Shown here one piece after another: positions 47,923 to 57,594 of a stretch of DNA of 64,000 bases; position 1 is the first letter of the stretch, and each line of letters begins with the position of its first letter. Origin of the DNA: Helicobacter pylori (lineage in GTDB: Bacteria; Campylobacterota; Campylobacteria; Campylobacterales; Helicobacteraceae). Below the pieces are notes generated by a model that was given only the letters and a program-made list of their open reading frames with translations, ran no database searches and was not told where the DNA came from. The position numbers were made by a program, and so were the translations under genes. Location: positions 682,001-746,000 of the forward strand of contig NZ_CP051534.1 of assembly GCF_016748675.1 (NCBI RefSeq), given 5' to 3'.

Positions 47923-50220
47923 ATGGCAAATTTATTGAAAAACGGCAAAACTTTAAAACAAGCTAGAGATGAAATCCTAGCCAGGACAGAAAAAACAGGG
48001 CATTATAATGGTCTCAAAAAACTAGAGTTTAAAGAAAGAGATCCGATCGGTTATGAGAAGATGTTCTCTAAATTAAGAGGCGGTATCGTGCATGCCAGAG
48101 AAACAGCTAAAAGGATTGCGGCAAGCCCTATTGTTGAGCAAGAGGGGGAATTGTGCTTCACGCTTTATAACGCTGTGGGCGATAGCGTGCTGACTTCTAC
48201 GGGTATCATTATCCATGTAGGGACTATGGGATCAGCTATCAAATACATGGTAGAGAATAATTGGGAAGACAACCCAGGCATCAATGATAAGGATATTTTC
48301 ACCAATAACGACTGCGCGATTGGGAATGTGCACCCATGCGATATTATGACTCTTGTGCCTATTTTTCACGATGAAAAATTGATTGGGTGGGTAGGCGGTG
48401 TTACGCATGTGATTGATACCGGTTCGGTTACTCCAGGATCGATGAGCACCGGGCAGGTTCAAAGATTTGGGGATGGATACATGATCACTTGCCGTAAGAC
48501 AGGGGCGAATGATGAGAGCTTTAAAGATTGGTTGCATGAATCTCAAAGATCGGTTCGCACGCCTAAATATTGGATTCTAGATGAAAGGACTAGGATTGCA
48601 GGATGCCATATGATTAGGGATTTAGTGATGGAAGTCATTAAAGAAGACGGCATTGATTCTTACATGCGATTTATTGATGAGGTGATTGAAGAGGGGAGGA
48701 GAGGCCTTATCTCTAGGATCAAATCCATGACCATACCGGGCAAGTACAGAAAGGTAGCGTTTGTGGATGTGCCTTATGCGCATAAGGATATTGGCGTGTG
48801 CTCTGAATTTGCTAAGCTAGACACGATCATGCACTCTCCTGTGGAAATCACTATCAATAAAGACGCTACATGGAAATTGGATTTTGATGGCGCGTCCAGG
48901 TGGGGATGGCACTCTTTTAATTGCAACCAAGTGTCTTTCACTAGCGGTATTTGGGTGATGATGACTCAAACGCTGATACCCACTTCTCGCATCAACGATG
49001 GTGCTTATTTTGCAACTCAATTCAGACTCAAAAAAGGGACTTGGATGAATCCAGATGACAGGCGCACCGGGCATGCTTATGCGTGGCATTTCTTGGTATC
49101 AGGCTGGAGCGCTTTGTGGAGAGGCTTGTCTCAAGCGTATTACAGCCGAGGGTATTTAGAAGAAGTTAATTCCGGGAACGCTAACACTTCCAATTGGCTG
49201 CAAGGCGGCGGTATCAACCAGGATGGAGAAATCCATGCGGTGAATAGCTTTGAGACGAGTTCTTGTGGGACTGGAGCTTGCGCGATAAAAGACGGCTTGA
49301 ATCACGCAGCGGCTATTTGGAATCCAGAAGGCGATATGGGCGATGTTGAAATTTGGGAAATGGCAGAGCCTCTTCTTTATTTGGGCAGGAATGTCAAAGC
49401 CAATACCGGTGGGTATGGGAAATATCGAGGCGGTAACGGGTTTGAAACCTTAAGAATGGTGTGGGGTGCGCATGATTGGACCATGTTCTTTATGGGTAAT
49501 GGCTATATGAATAGCGATTGGGGTATGATGGGGGGCTATCCAGCGGCCAGTGGCTATAGGTTTGAAGCGCACAACACCGATTTAAAAAACAGGATTAAAA
49601 ATAACGCCAGCTTGCCTTTGGGAGGCGATTTTAACCCAACGGATCGAGATTATGAAAAGCACATTTCTCATGCGTCTCAAGTCAAAAGGGATAAGCAATG
49701 CATCACCACAGAAAATTGCTTTGACAATTACGACTTGTATTTGAACTACATCAAAGGCGGTCCTGGATTTGGCGATCCGATTGAAAGGGATTTGAATGCG
49801 ATTTTAGAAGATCTCAACAGCAAACAGCTATTGCCAGAATACGCTTACAAGGTTTATGGTGCGATTGTGAGCCAGAATAAAGACGGCATTTGGGTGGGTG
49901 ATGAAGCTAAAACGAAGGCCAGAAGAAAAGAAATTCTTGAAAACAGAAAGGCTAGATCCATCCCTGTAAAAGAATGGATGGAGCAAGAAAGGAACGCTAT
50001 CCTTGAAAAAGAGGCTTCCAAACAGGTTAAGCACATGTATGCGACTAGCTTTGATCTCTCGCCCAAGTTTTTAAACGATTTTAAAACATTTTGGAACTTG
50101 CCAAAGAGCTGGAGCATGAAAGAAGATGAGCTTGGCGTATTCACCTATGGATCTAAATACAGGATGGATTTGAGCAAATTGCCTGATGTGCGCACAGTTC
50201 TGTTGGTTGATGAGAAGTAA
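47923..50220 (+). CDS. acxB: Acetone carboxylase alpha subunit
   Basis: The hydantoinase-B-like subunit of 765 residues, 11 bases after acxA behind AAAGGAG. Conserved parts are FTNNDCAIGNVHPCDIM, GGVTHVIDTGSVTPGS, the Cys-rich SFETSSCGTGACAIKDG and YGKYRGGNGFETLRM. In characterised enzymes the alpha subunit binds manganese and the acetone-derived intermediate. The extended length compared with plain HyuB proteins matches acetone carboxylase. Confidence 0.95.
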   Translation: MANLLKNGKTLKQARDEILARTEKTGHYNGLKKLEFKERDPIGYEKMFSKLRGGIVHARETAKRIAASPIVEQEGELCFTLYNAVGDSVLTSTGIIIHVGTMGSAIKYMVENNWEDNPGINDKDIFTNNDCAIGNVHPCDIMTLVPIFHDEKLIGWVGGVTHVIDTGSVTPGSMSTGQVQRFGDGYMITCRKTGANDESFKDWLHESQRSVRTPKYWILDERTRIAGCHMIRDLVMEVIKEDGIDSYMRFIDEVIEEGRRGLISRIKSMTIPGKYRKVAFVDVPYAHKDIGVCSEFAKLDTIMHSPVEITINKDATWKLDFDGASRWGWHSFNCNQVSFTSGIWVMMTQTLIPTSRINDGAYFATQFRLKKGTWMNPDDRRTGHAYAWHFLVSGWSALWRGLSQAYYSRGYLEEVNSGNANTSNWLQGGGINQDGEIHAVNSFETSSCGTGACAIKDGLNHAAAIWNPEGDMGDVEIWEMAEPLLYLGRNVKANTGGYGKYRGGNGFETLRMVWGAHDWTMFFMGNGYMNSDWGMMGGYPAASGYRFEAHNTDLKNRIKNNASLPLGGDFNPTDRDYEKHISHASQVKRDKQCITTENCFDNYDLYLNYIKGGPGFGDPIERDLNAILEDLNSKQLLPEYAYKVYGAIVSQNKDGIWVGDEAKTKARRKEILENRKARSIPVKEWMEQERNAILEKEASKQVKHMYATSFDLSPKFLNDFKTFWNLPKSWSMKEDELGVFTYGSKYRMDLSKLPDVRTVLLVDEK

Positions 50221-50236
50221 AGAAAGGAGAATGGTT

Positions 50237-50737
50237 ATGTCAAAATACACACAAGAACAAATTAAAAATTTGGTAGAGGGGAACTTGGATTGGAACACTG
50301 TCTTAAAAATGCTGAGCATGCCTAAAGATCATGAAAGGTTTCAAATGTATTTGAAGGTGTTGCAAGATAAGGTAGATTTTGATGACAAAATCGTCTTACC
50401 CTTGGGGCCGCATTTGTTTGTGGTGCAAGATCCTCAAAAGAAGTGGGTTATTAAGTGTTCATGCGGTCATGCGTTTTGCGCTCCAGAGGAGAATTGGAAA
50501 TTGCATGCAAACATCTATGTGCGCGATACAGCAGAAAAAATGGAAGAGGTGTATCCTAAACTCTTAGCCAGTGATACTCACTGGCAAGTGTATCGGGAGT
50601 ATATTTGCCCGGATTGCGGCATCCTTTTAGATGTTGAAGCCCCAACTCCTTGGTATCCTGTGATCCATGATTTTGAGCCTGATATAGAGGTGTTTTATAA
50701 AGATTGGCTAGGCATACAGCCCCCAGAAAGACGCTAA
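50237..50737 (+). CDS. acxC: Acetone carboxylase gamma subunit
   Basis: A small subunit of 166 residues. Two zinc-knuckle-like pairs are seen, CSCGHAFCAP and ICPDCGILLDVE, with the conserved end TPWYPVIHDFEPDIEVFY. The frame begins far upstream, but AAGGAGAATGGTT puts the ribosome site at the right distance for this ATG; an ATG two codons earlier is too close. Completes the acxABC operon. Confidence 0.93.
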   Translation: MSKYTQEQIKNLVEGNLDWNTVLKMLSMPKDHERFQMYLKVLQDKVDFDDKIVLPLGPHLFVVQDPQKKWVIKCSCGHAFCAPEENWKLHANIYVRDTAEKMEEVYPKLLASDTHWQVYREYICPDCGILLDVEAPTPWYPVIHDFEPDIEVFYKDWLGIQPPERR

Positions 50738-50758
50738 AATCGCTCAATCCTTTTTATG

Positions 50759-50777
50759 AAGAGGCTTTATGCCTCTT
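50759..50777 (+). terminator. acx operon terminator
   Basis: AAGAGGC / GCCTCTT with a TTTAT loop, 21 bases after the acxC stop; only a short T run follows. Confidence 0.6.
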
Positions 50778-50904
50778 TGACGCATTAAAAAGCTTGGGTT
50801 AATTCAACTCAAGCAAATTCTTTCAATCCCAACAAATTCAGCCACAAATTAGGACTTTTTCAAAATTTTAAGCTCTTTTTCTTTTTTTTTGATTTAATAC
50901 TAGG

Positions 50905-50910
50905 TATAAT
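50905..50910 (+). promoter_or_regulatory. Promoter -10 (TATAAT) before a small ORF
   Basis: TAGGTATAATTTTAATT; a ribosome site AAGGA and an ATG follow 20 and 28 bases downstream. Confidence 0.6.
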
Positions 50911-50937
50911 TTTAATTCCACCTAACAAGGAAAAGCT

Positions 50938-51027
50938 ATGAAAGTAACACAAGGCATCACTAACGACTTTTTTGCCCTAACAAACACGATATTTTCTATC
51001 CTAAAAATAAGAAAATGTATTTTATGA
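50938..51027 (+). CDS. Small ORF (29 codons) with promoter and ribosome site, possibly frameshifted
   Basis: Not recognised. ACAAGGAAAAGCT directly precedes ATG, and a consensus -10 lies 28 bases upstream, so this is likely to be transcribed and translated. The peptide starts MKVTQGITNDFF. The neighbouring frame from about 50986 reads DIFYPKNKKMYFMSS and continues to a TAA at 51054, so a longer ancestor may have lost its frame. It occupies most of the gap before the 51067 gene and could be its leader. Nothing else is seen in the 50738-51066 gap apart from the acx terminator. Confidence 0.45.
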   Translation: MKVTQGITNDFFALTNTIFSILKIRKCIL

Positions 51028-51066
51028 GTTCTATCACTATACTTTCAATAAAATAAAGGGTTTTTT

Positions 51067-52095
51067 TTGACTAAAAAATTCATGTCTTGGATGGTGGTTA
51101 TCGGGGCTTTAATTTGCGTGCTTTTAGGGGTGTTTATCTTCTTTACTAGCATGTCGGTTAAAAAATCTTTAAGCGCTTATCTTAACGCTTATTTAGATCA
51201 ACGCCCCCATATTAAGGGCATGGGGATTGTAGGCGCTCCTTTTGAATGCGAAGGGTTTTTTAAAATTGCATGCACTTCTAAAGAGCTCAGTTTTTTAGAC
51301 TCTCAAAACTCCCCTATTGTGGATTTTAAAAATTTAAATATCAAGCTCCATTCTTTAGACAAAAGCTCTCTTGTCCTTTCTATCAGCTCTCAAATCCAAT
51401 CCCCTATTTTAGAACAAGATATTCAGCAAAAAATCCATCAAATCCCCCTAAAAGACTTGAATGCCTTATTGGAAAAAATGAAACCCACGCGCTTGAATTG
51501 CTCTTTAAAATTCAACGCTTTAGATGAAAAAACTTTAAACGACCATTTAAAATGCGATTTGACTAATGCAGAGAATATCCTTGCTTACACTTTTTTTCAA
51601 GAGGGTTTAATGGAGGCGCAAGAAAATCTATCCCTTAAAAATATTTTTAAAACCTTGAGTTCTAAAGACGCTAAAGCCATAGAAGAGTTGCAAGACAAAC
51701 TGCGTTTTTTAGCACCAAAGTTGGGTGTTTCTATCCAAGCGCGCCATTTTAAAAACGTTTTAGAATCCTTTTACCACCAAAATAAAGAGAGTTTGGGCTT
51801 TTTTTCCCCTTATTTTAGTTTGCGATCTCAAACCCCTAGCGTCTCTTATGAAAGCGCGTTAGCTTCTTTAGAAAACTATTTTATGGCTTTGTTCCAATCC
51901 CATTTTAAAGACGATACCGCACTCCAACAGAATTTTAAAGGGTTGTTGCAAGCCTTTGTTTCTATGGCTAAAGACAAACGATCCCAAATCGCTCTTAACG
52001 CCCAAGCTAAAGACAACACCAAGCTGACTTTTAATGCCTTGTTAGATAGCCTTAGCGTGAATTTCTTTCAATCTTACAAAATAAGCCATGAGTGA
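51067..52095 (+). CDS. Hypothetical membrane-anchored exported protein
   Basis: 342 residues with an N-terminal hydrophobic anchor (WMVVIGALICVLLGVFIFFTS) and a long, mainly polar extracytoplasmic part (INAYLDQRPHIKG-like beginning, two cysteines in FECEGFFKIACTS that may pair). No known domain recognised. TTG start behind AAAGGG; the next ATG is only five codons later. It overlaps dgkA by eight bases, so the two are coupled. Confidence 0.7.
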   Translation: MTKKFMSWMVVIGALICVLLGVFIFFTSMSVKKSLSAYLNAYLDQRPHIKGMGIVGAPFECEGFFKIACTSKELSFLDSQNSPIVDFKNLNIKLHSLDKSSLVLSISSQIQSPILEQDIQQKIHQIPLKDLNALLEKMKPTRLNCSLKFNALDEKTLNDHLKCDLTNAENILAYTFFQEGLMEAQENLSLKNIFKTLSSKDAKAIEELQDKLRFLAPKLGVSIQARHFKNVLESFYHQNKESLGFFSPYFSLRSQTPSVSYESALASLENYFMALFQSHFKDDTALQQNFKGLLQAFVSMAKDKRSQIALNAQAKDNTKLTFNALLDSLSVNFFQSYKISHE

Positions 52096-52474
52096 TTTCA
52101 AAGTCCCCCCCAAAGCTAAAGGGTTTAAACGCCTTTTTAAAGCCCTTTTTTATTCTAAAGACGGGCTTAAATGCGCATGGGCTGAAGAAAGCGCGTTCAG
52201 GCAAATTGTTATCTTGGCTCTTTTTTGCATCACTCTAGCGAGCTATTTAGCCAAAGATTTTTTAGAATGGGGGCTATTGATTGCGCCTTGTTTTTTATCG
52301 GTGGTGGTTGAACTCATCAATAGCTCTATTGAAAAGGCTGTGGATTTTACTGGCACCGAGTTCCACCCTTTAGCTAAAAAGGCTAAAGACATGGCCAGTG
52401 CAGCCCAACTGATAGGGCTTATTTTTTGGGCTTTTGTTTGGGGGCGTTATCTTTTAACGCTTTATTTGAAGTAA
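52088..52474 (+). CDS. dgkA: Diacylglycerol kinase
   Basis: A small trimeric membrane kinase that recycles diacylglycerol to phosphatidic acid. 128 residues with three helices. The active-site segments are AEESAFRQI, VVVELINSSIEKAVD and KAKDMASAAQL. An amphipathic N-terminus (KGFKRLFKAL) is present. Twenty bases separate it from gyrA. Confidence 0.95.
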   Translation: MSDFKVPPKAKGFKRLFKALFYSKDGLKCAWAEESAFRQIVILALFCITLASYLAKDFLEWGLLIAPCFLSVVVELINSSIEKAVDFTGTEFHPLAKKAKDMASAAQLIGLIFWAFVWGRYLLTLYLK

Positions 52475-52493
52475 TTAAATTTTAGGGAGACAC

Positions 52494-54989
52494 ATGCAAG
52501 ATAATTCAGTCCAAGATAATTCAGTCAATGAAACAAAAAATATTGTAGAAGTGGGGATTGATTCTTCTATTGAAGAGAGCTATTTAGCTTATTCAATGAG
52601 CGTGATCATAGGGCGCGCTTTACCGGACGCTAGAGATGGCTTAAAGCCTGTGCATAGGCGTATTTTGTATGCGATGCATGAATTAGGTCTTACTTCCAAA
52701 GTCGCTTACAAAAAAAGCGCTAGGATCGTGGGTGATGTGATTGGTAAATACCACCCCCATGGCGATAACGCGGTTTATGATGCGCTAGTGAGAATGGCGC
52801 AAGATTTTTCTATGCGTTTGGAATTAGTGGATGGGCAGGGCAACTTTGGCTCTATTGATGGCGATAACGCTGCGGCGATGCGTTACACTGAAGCCAGAAT
52901 GACTAAGGCGAGTGAAGAAATTTTAAGGGATATTGATAAGGACACCATTGATTTTGTGCCTAATTACGATGACACCTTAAAAGAGCCAGATATTTTACCA
53001 AGCCGTCTGCCTAACCTTTTAGTCAATGGGGCTAATGGGATCGCTGTAGGGATGGCGACTTCTATCCCCCCTCATAGGATTGATGAAATCATAGACGCTT
53101 TAGCGCATGTTTTAGAAAACCCTAACGCTGAATTAGATGAAATTTTGGAATTTGTCAAAGGGCCTGATTTTCCCACCGGTGGGATCATTTATGGCAAGGC
53201 GGGTATTATTGAAGCCTATAAAACGGGGCGAGGGCGCGTGAAAGTGCGGGCCAAAGTGCATGTGGAAAAGACAAAAAATAAAGAAATCATCGTTTTAGAT
53301 GAAATGCCTTTTCAAACCAATAAAGCCAAATTAGTGGAACAAATCAGCGATTTAGCGCGAGAAAAGCAAATTGAAGGCATTAGCGAAGTGCGCGATGAAA
53401 GCGATAGAGAGGGCATTAGAGTGGTGATTGAATTAAAAAGAGACGCAATGAGTGAAATTGTCTTAAACCACCTCTACAAACTCACCACCATGGAGACCAC
53501 TTTTAGCATCATTTTACTCGCTATTTACAATAAAGAGCCTAAGATTTTCACGCTTTTAGAGTTGTTGCGCCTTTTCTTAAACCACAGAAAAACCATTATT
53601 ATAAGACGCACGATTTTTGAATTGGAAAAGGCTAAGGCCAGAGCGCATATTTTAGAGGGCTATTTGATCGCCTTGGACAATATTGATGAAATCGTGCGAC
53701 TCATTAAAACAAGCTCAAGCCCAGAAGCGGCTAAAAACGCCTTAATGGAGCGTTTCACTTTGAGCGAGATCCAAAGCAAAGCCATTTTAGAAATGCGTTT
53801 GCAACGCTTAACAGGCCTTGAAAGGGATAAGATCAAAGAAGAATACCAAAACTTATTAGAGCTTATTGATGATCTCAATGGCATTTTAAAGAGCGAAGAT
53901 CGCTTGAATGAGGTCGTCAAAACCGAGCTTTTAGAAGTCAAAGAGCAGTTTTCTTCTCCAAGGTGCACTGAAATTCAAGAATCGTATGAAAATATTGACA
54001 TAGAAGATTTGATCGCTAATGAGCCTATGGTGGTGAGCATGAGCTATAAAGGCTATGTGAAAAGAGTGGATTTAAAAGCTTATGAAAAGCAAAATCGTGG
54101 CGGTAAGGGCAAGCTTTCAGGCAGCACTTATGAAGACGATTTCATTGAAAACTTTTTTGTGGCTAACACGCATGATATTTTGCTCTTTATCACCAATAAG
54201 GGGCAATTGTATCATCTAAAAGTCTATAAAATCCCAGAAGCGAGCCGGATCGCTATGGGTAAAGCGATTGTGAATTTAATCTCGCTCGCTCCGGATGAAA
54301 AAATCATGGCGACTCTAAGCACTAAAGATTTTAGCGATGAACGCTCTTTAGCTTTCTTCACGAAAAATGGCGTGGTGAAGCGCACCAATTTGAGCGAATT
54401 TGAAAGCAACAGGAGTTGTGGTATCAGAGCGATTGTTTTAGATGAAGGCGATGAATTAGTGAGTGCAAAAGTTGTGGATAAAAACGCTAAGCATTTGCTC
54501 ATCGCATCGCATTTGGGCATTTTCATTAAATTCCCTTTAGAAGATGTGCGCGAGATCGGAAGAACTACTCGTGGGGTTATAGGGATCAAGCTGAATGAAA
54601 ATGATTTTGTTGTCGGTGCGGTCGTTATTAGCGGTGATGGCAACAAGCTTTTGAGCGTGAGCGAGAACGGGCTTGGAAAGCAAACCTTAGCTGAAGCGTA
54701 TAGAGAGCAATCTCGTGGAGGTAAGGGGGTTATTGGCATGAGGCTCACTCAAAAAACCGGCAATCTAGTGGGCGTTATCAGCGTGGATGATGAAAACTTG
54801 GATTTGATGATCCTTACTGCAAGCGCGAAAATGATCAGAGTTTCTATTAAAGATATTAGAGAAACCGGAAGAAACGCTAGTGGGGTAAAGCTCATAAACA
54901 CCGCCGATAAAGTCATGTATGTCAATTCTTGCCCCAAAGAAGAAGAGCCAGAAAATTTAGAAAACCCTCCTACACAATTATTTGAGTGA
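52494..54989 (+). CDS. gyrA: DNA gyrase subunit A
   Basis: The breakage-reunion subunit of gyrase, 831 residues. The catalytic Tyr lies in [11 protein letters not shown]. The quinolone-resistance region reads [13 protein letters not shown], so Asn and Asp occupy the positions known as 87 and 91 in H. pylori (92 and 96 here); both are wild-type. The numbering is shifted by a five-residue tandem duplication at the N-terminus (QDNSV twice). The C-terminal beta-pinwheel starts after residue ~500, with the GyrA-box near NRGGKGKL. Confidence 0.97.
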   Translation: MQDNSVQDNSVNETKNIVEVGIDSSIEESYLAYSMSVIIGRALPDARDGLKPVHRRILYAMHELGLTSKVAYKKSARIVGDVIGKYHPHGDNAVYDALVRMAQDFSMRLELVDGQGNFGSIDGDNAAAMRYTEARMTKASEEILRDIDKDTIDFVPNYDDTLKEPDILPSRLPNLLVNGANGIAVGMATSIPPHRIDEIIDALAHVLENPNAELDEILEFVKGPDFPTGGIIYGKAGIIEAYKTGRGRVKVRAKVHVEKTKNKEIIVLDEMPFQTNKAKLVEQISDLAREKQIEGISEVRDESDREGIRVVIELKRDAMSEIVLNHLYKLTTMETTFSIILLAIYNKEPKIFTLLELLRLFLNHRKTIIIRRTIFELEKAKARAHILEGYLIALDNIDEIVRLIKTSSSPEAAKNALMERFTLSEIQSKAILEMRLQRLTGLERDKIKEEYQNLLELIDDLNGILKSEDRLNEVVKTELLEVKEQFSSPRCTEIQESYENIDIEDLIANEPMVVSMSYKGYVKRVDLKAYEKQNRGGKGKLSGSTYEDDFIENFFVANTHDILLFITNKGQLYHLKVYKIPEASRIAMGKAIVNLISLAPDEKIMATLSTKDFSDERSLAFFTKNGVVKRTNLSEFESNRSCGIRAIVLDEGDELVSAKVVDKNAKHLLIASHLGIFIKFPLEDVREIGRTTRGVIGIKLNENDFVVGAVVISGDGNKLLSVSENGLGKQTLAEAYREQSRGGKGVIGMRLTQKTGNLVGVISVDDENLDLMILTASAKMIRVSIKDIRETGRNASGVKLINTADKVMYVNSCPKEEEPENLENPPTQLFE
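52497..52526 (+). repeat. 15-bp perfect tandem repeat at the gyrA 5' end
   Basis: CAAGATAATTCAGTC occurs twice back to back and adds five codons without shifting the frame. Confidence 0.9.
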
Positions 54990-55462
54990 TGCGTTTCTTT
55001 TCATTCTTTTATTTTTTATTGTATTTTTTAGGGGTTTCTTTGCATGCTCTCAGCCCCCTAGAAGATCAAGAATTTTTAATTTCGTACCGCTTGAAAATCG
55101 TTGATTCTAGAGTGATGGGCGAAGAGTATTCTGTCTCTAAGCCTATCGTTAGCCGCATTAAAACAGCCCCCTATGTCTTAGACTATCATTGCTCTATTAT
55201 TACTAGCAACTTACCCGATTTGAAAAACCCCTTGCTCCAAACCAAACTAGAACGCTTCCTTTTAGAAATAGCGTTAAAAAAAGAAAAAGAGCGAGTCATA
55301 GACTGCATTTTAAAAAGCCAAGTCGCTATCACGCATTATGATCACAGCTATAAAAACGGCACCACTACCACGAGCATTCTTAAACTCAAAGCCTTAAGCG
55401 TTAAAGCGAGTTTAGAGGGGGACATGCTGTCTTTAGATATTTTTAGAAAGGAAGAAGAATGA
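54989..55462 (+). CDS. Small exported hypothetical protein
   Basis: 157 residues with a signal peptide ([20 protein letters not shown]) and a soluble domain with two cysteines (YHCSII and VIDCIL). No family recognised. The ATG overlaps the gyrA stop (TGATG), and the 3' end overlaps flgR by four bases, so it is translated between gyrase and the flagellar regulator. Conservation of this position in H. pylori is from memory. Confidence 0.75.
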   Translation: MRFFSFFYFLLYFLGVSLHALSPLEDQEFLISYRLKIVDSRVMGEEYSVSKPIVSRIKTAPYVLDYHCSIITSNLPDLKNPLLQTKLERFLLEIALKKEKERVIDCILKSQVAITHYDHSYKNGTTTTSILKLKALSVKASLEGDMLSLDIFRKEEE

Positions 55463-56604
55463 AAATCGCCATTGTAGAAGATGATATTAACATGCGTAAA
55501 AGTCTGGAGCTTTTTTTTGAGCTTCAAGACGATTTAGAGATTGTGAGTTTTAAAAACCCTAAAGACGCTTTAGCCAAGTTAGATGAAAGCTTTGATTTAG
55601 TCATCACGGATATTAACATGCCCCATATGGACGGCTTAGAATTTTTACGCCTTTTAGAAGGCAAATACGAATCCATTGTGATTACCGGTAACGCGACCTT
55701 GAATAAAGCCATTGATTCCATTCGTTTGGGCGTGAAAGACTTTTTCCAAAAGCCTTTTAAACCAGAATTGCTTTTAGAATCCATCTATCGCACTAAAAAA
55801 GTTTTAGAATTTCAAAAAAAACACCCTTTAGAAAAACCTTTAAAAAAACCACACAAACACAGCTTTTTAGCCACTTCAAAAGCGTTAGAAGAGAGCAAAC
55901 GGCAGGCCTTAAAAGTCGCAAGCACGGACGCTAATGTCATGCTATTAGGCGAAAGCGGGGTGGGTAAGGAAGTTTTTGCTCATTTCATCCACCAGCATTC
56001 TCAGCGATCCAAACACCCTTTTATAGCGATCAACATGTCCGCAATCCCAGAGCATCTATTAGAAAGCGAGCTTTTTGGGTATCAAAAAGGGGCGTTCACG
56101 GACGCCACAGCGCCTAAAATGGGGCTTTTTGAGAGCGCTAATAAAGGCACGATCTTTTTAGATGAAATCGCTGAAATGCCCTTTCAATTGCAAAGCAAAC
56201 TTTTAAGAGTGGTTCAAGAAAAAGAAATCACGCGCCTTGGGGATAATAAGAGCGTTAAAATTGATGTTCGTTTCATTTCCGCTACCAACGCTAACATGAA
56301 AGAAAAAATCGCTTCAAAAGAATTTAGAGAAGATTTATTTTTCCGCTTGCAAATCGTGCCTATAACGATCGCACCTTTAAGAGAGAGGGTAGAAGAGATT
56401 TTACCCATTGCTGAAATCAAGCTTAAAGAAGTGTGCGATGCGTATCATTTGGGGGAAAAATCTTTTTCAAAAAACGCCGCAAAACGCCTTTTAGAATACT
56501 CTTGGCATGGGAATGTGCGAGAGCTTTTAGGCGTCGTGGAAAGAGCGGCGATTTTAAGCGAAGGGATAGAAATCCAAGAGAAAGATTTGTTTTTGGAAAG
56601 GTAG
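55459..56604 (+). CDS. flgR: Sigma-54 response regulator FlgR, without DNA-binding domain
   Basis: Activates the sigma-54 (RpoN) flagellar genes after phosphorylation by the FlgS kinase. The receiver domain has acidic EDD at 7-9 and phospho-acceptor D51 (VITDINMPHMDG). The AAA+ domain has Walker A GESGVGKE, the sigma-54 contact GAFTDA, Walker B ILDEI-type IFLDEIAEMP and the R-finger region. At 381 residues it ends shortly after the AAA+ lid (IQEKDLFLER), with no Fis-type helix-turn-helix. H. pylori FlgR is known to work without enhancer binding. Confidence 0.95.
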   Translation: MKIAIVEDDINMRKSLELFFELQDDLEIVSFKNPKDALAKLDESFDLVITDINMPHMDGLEFLRLLEGKYESIVITGNATLNKAIDSIRLGVKDFFQKPFKPELLLESIYRTKKVLEFQKKHPLEKPLKKPHKHSFLATSKALEESKRQALKVASTDANVMLLGESGVGKEVFAHFIHQHSQRSKHPFIAINMSAIPEHLLESELFGYQKGAFTDATAPKMGLFESANKGTIFLDEIAEMPFQLQSKLLRVVQEKEITRLGDNKSVKIDVRFISATNANMKEKIASKEFREDLFFRLQIVPITIAPLRERVEEILPIAEIKLKEVCDAYHLGEKSFSKNAAKRLLEYSWHGNVRELLGVVERAAILSEGIEIQEKDLFLER

Positions 56605-56668
56605 TTTGTAGGGCTTCTTTATAAACCATCTGCAACCAGATAAGTTTAATAAGTTTGAGTGATCATGC

Positions 56669-56674
56669 TATAAT
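56669..56674 (+). promoter_or_regulatory. Extended -10 promoter (TGCTATAAT)
   Basis: A strong-looking TATAAT with TG extension, ~95 bases before the 56771 gene. The leader holds a repeated CTTAAG (two copies around ACTTTTTG), which can pair as a small hairpin just ahead of the ribosome-site region. Confidence 0.65.
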
Positions 56675-56770
56675 TTCATGGAGTTATTAGAAAAAGCATT
56701 TATCAGAAACGCTTAAGACTTTTTGCTTAAGGGGGTTTAAAGATTGGGGTTCAATTAATGGGGAGTTTTT

Positions 56771-57308
56771 ATGTTAGCGAATGATTTTATGGTTAAGAAA
56801 TTAAAAAACAAGGGATTACATGGTTTGTTGTGTAGCAAATTGAGTAAAAGAGTGGATAGATTTGGCTATAGAGCGATTGGTGTTGGAGCGGATAAAGAGA
56901 CTAACGAAGTTATTGTTCAGTTGAATAAGGAAACGATGGTCAGATTGAGTAGTAAAACCGCTTTAGCAAATGATGATGATTTCATGGCGGGTATTTTTGA
57001 TGAATTTAATGGATTAAAGGCTAATAAAGAACCACAAAAAACCTAACTCGATCTATTACGGGTATGGCAGCTCTTATCAAATCATTGATGTTCTTAACGA
57101 GAAGGATGGTGATTTTATCAGTTGCAGATTGTTTATCGTTAAGGAATTAGGGGCTGATGAGTGTTTAGGGTTTTATGCGCCCCCTATGATTGATAATAAC
57201 AACATCACACTTGCTGATTTGCTTGAAAATAGCGAGCCTACAATATATTATGAAACTAATTCTGCAAATATCAGGCGTTTTTTGGACAAAGGGCCTTTAC
57301 AACATTGA
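56771..57308 (+). pseudogene. Hypothetical protein (HP0704-like), frameshifted at an A6 run
   Basis: No function recognised. The first frame gives 91 residues (MLANDFMVKKLKNKG ... EPQKT). At 57036-57041 six A are present. With five A the frame would continue KPNSIYYGYGSSYQ...IIDVL and stay open to TGA at 57306-57308, about 178 residues in all, ending DKGPLQH. The downstream part reads as a normal folded-protein composition (FISCRLFIVKELGADECLGF), which argues that this is a real, recently broken gene. No signal peptide. Confidence 0.65.
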
Positions 57309-57414
57309 GTGGTTGATGAGAAAGTATTTGGAAGTTGGGTTTAGGAGTTACAAAATAGAGCGGATATAAGGAACGGAATTTGCGATCAAATTCTACTATA
57401 AAAAGTGGGGGTCT

Positions 57415-57594
57415 ATGATTGATAGAGAAGTTAAAAGGCAATTCCCTAAATATCTTAAAGACTCAAAGAGGACAGCCGTTAAAATAACAAGCAAGGTGTT
57501 TTACGAGTTGTTGAGAGGGCCTTTGTTTGGCAACCTCCTTGGCAAAGATCCCATTCAAGCGATTATCATGCGGAAAGAAAACAATAATAAATAA
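57415..57594 (+). CDS. Possible small protein of 59 residues
   Basis: Begins MIDREVKRQFPKYLKD and ends RKENNNK; basic, no membrane segment, not recognised. A G5 run (GTGGGGGTCT) lies at ribosome-site distance before the ATG. It lies in the decayed stretch after the HP0704-like gene and could be a remnant of a longer gene. Only moderately supported. Confidence 0.4.
   Translation: MIDREVKRQFPKYLKDSKRTAVKITSKVFYELLRGPLFGNLLGKDPIQAIIMRKENNNK

Noticed and set aside
54224-54748. 174-codon minus-strand frame inside gyrA
   Set aside because: Opposite the GyrA pinwheel domain, low-complexity Ser/Leu composition and no start signals.
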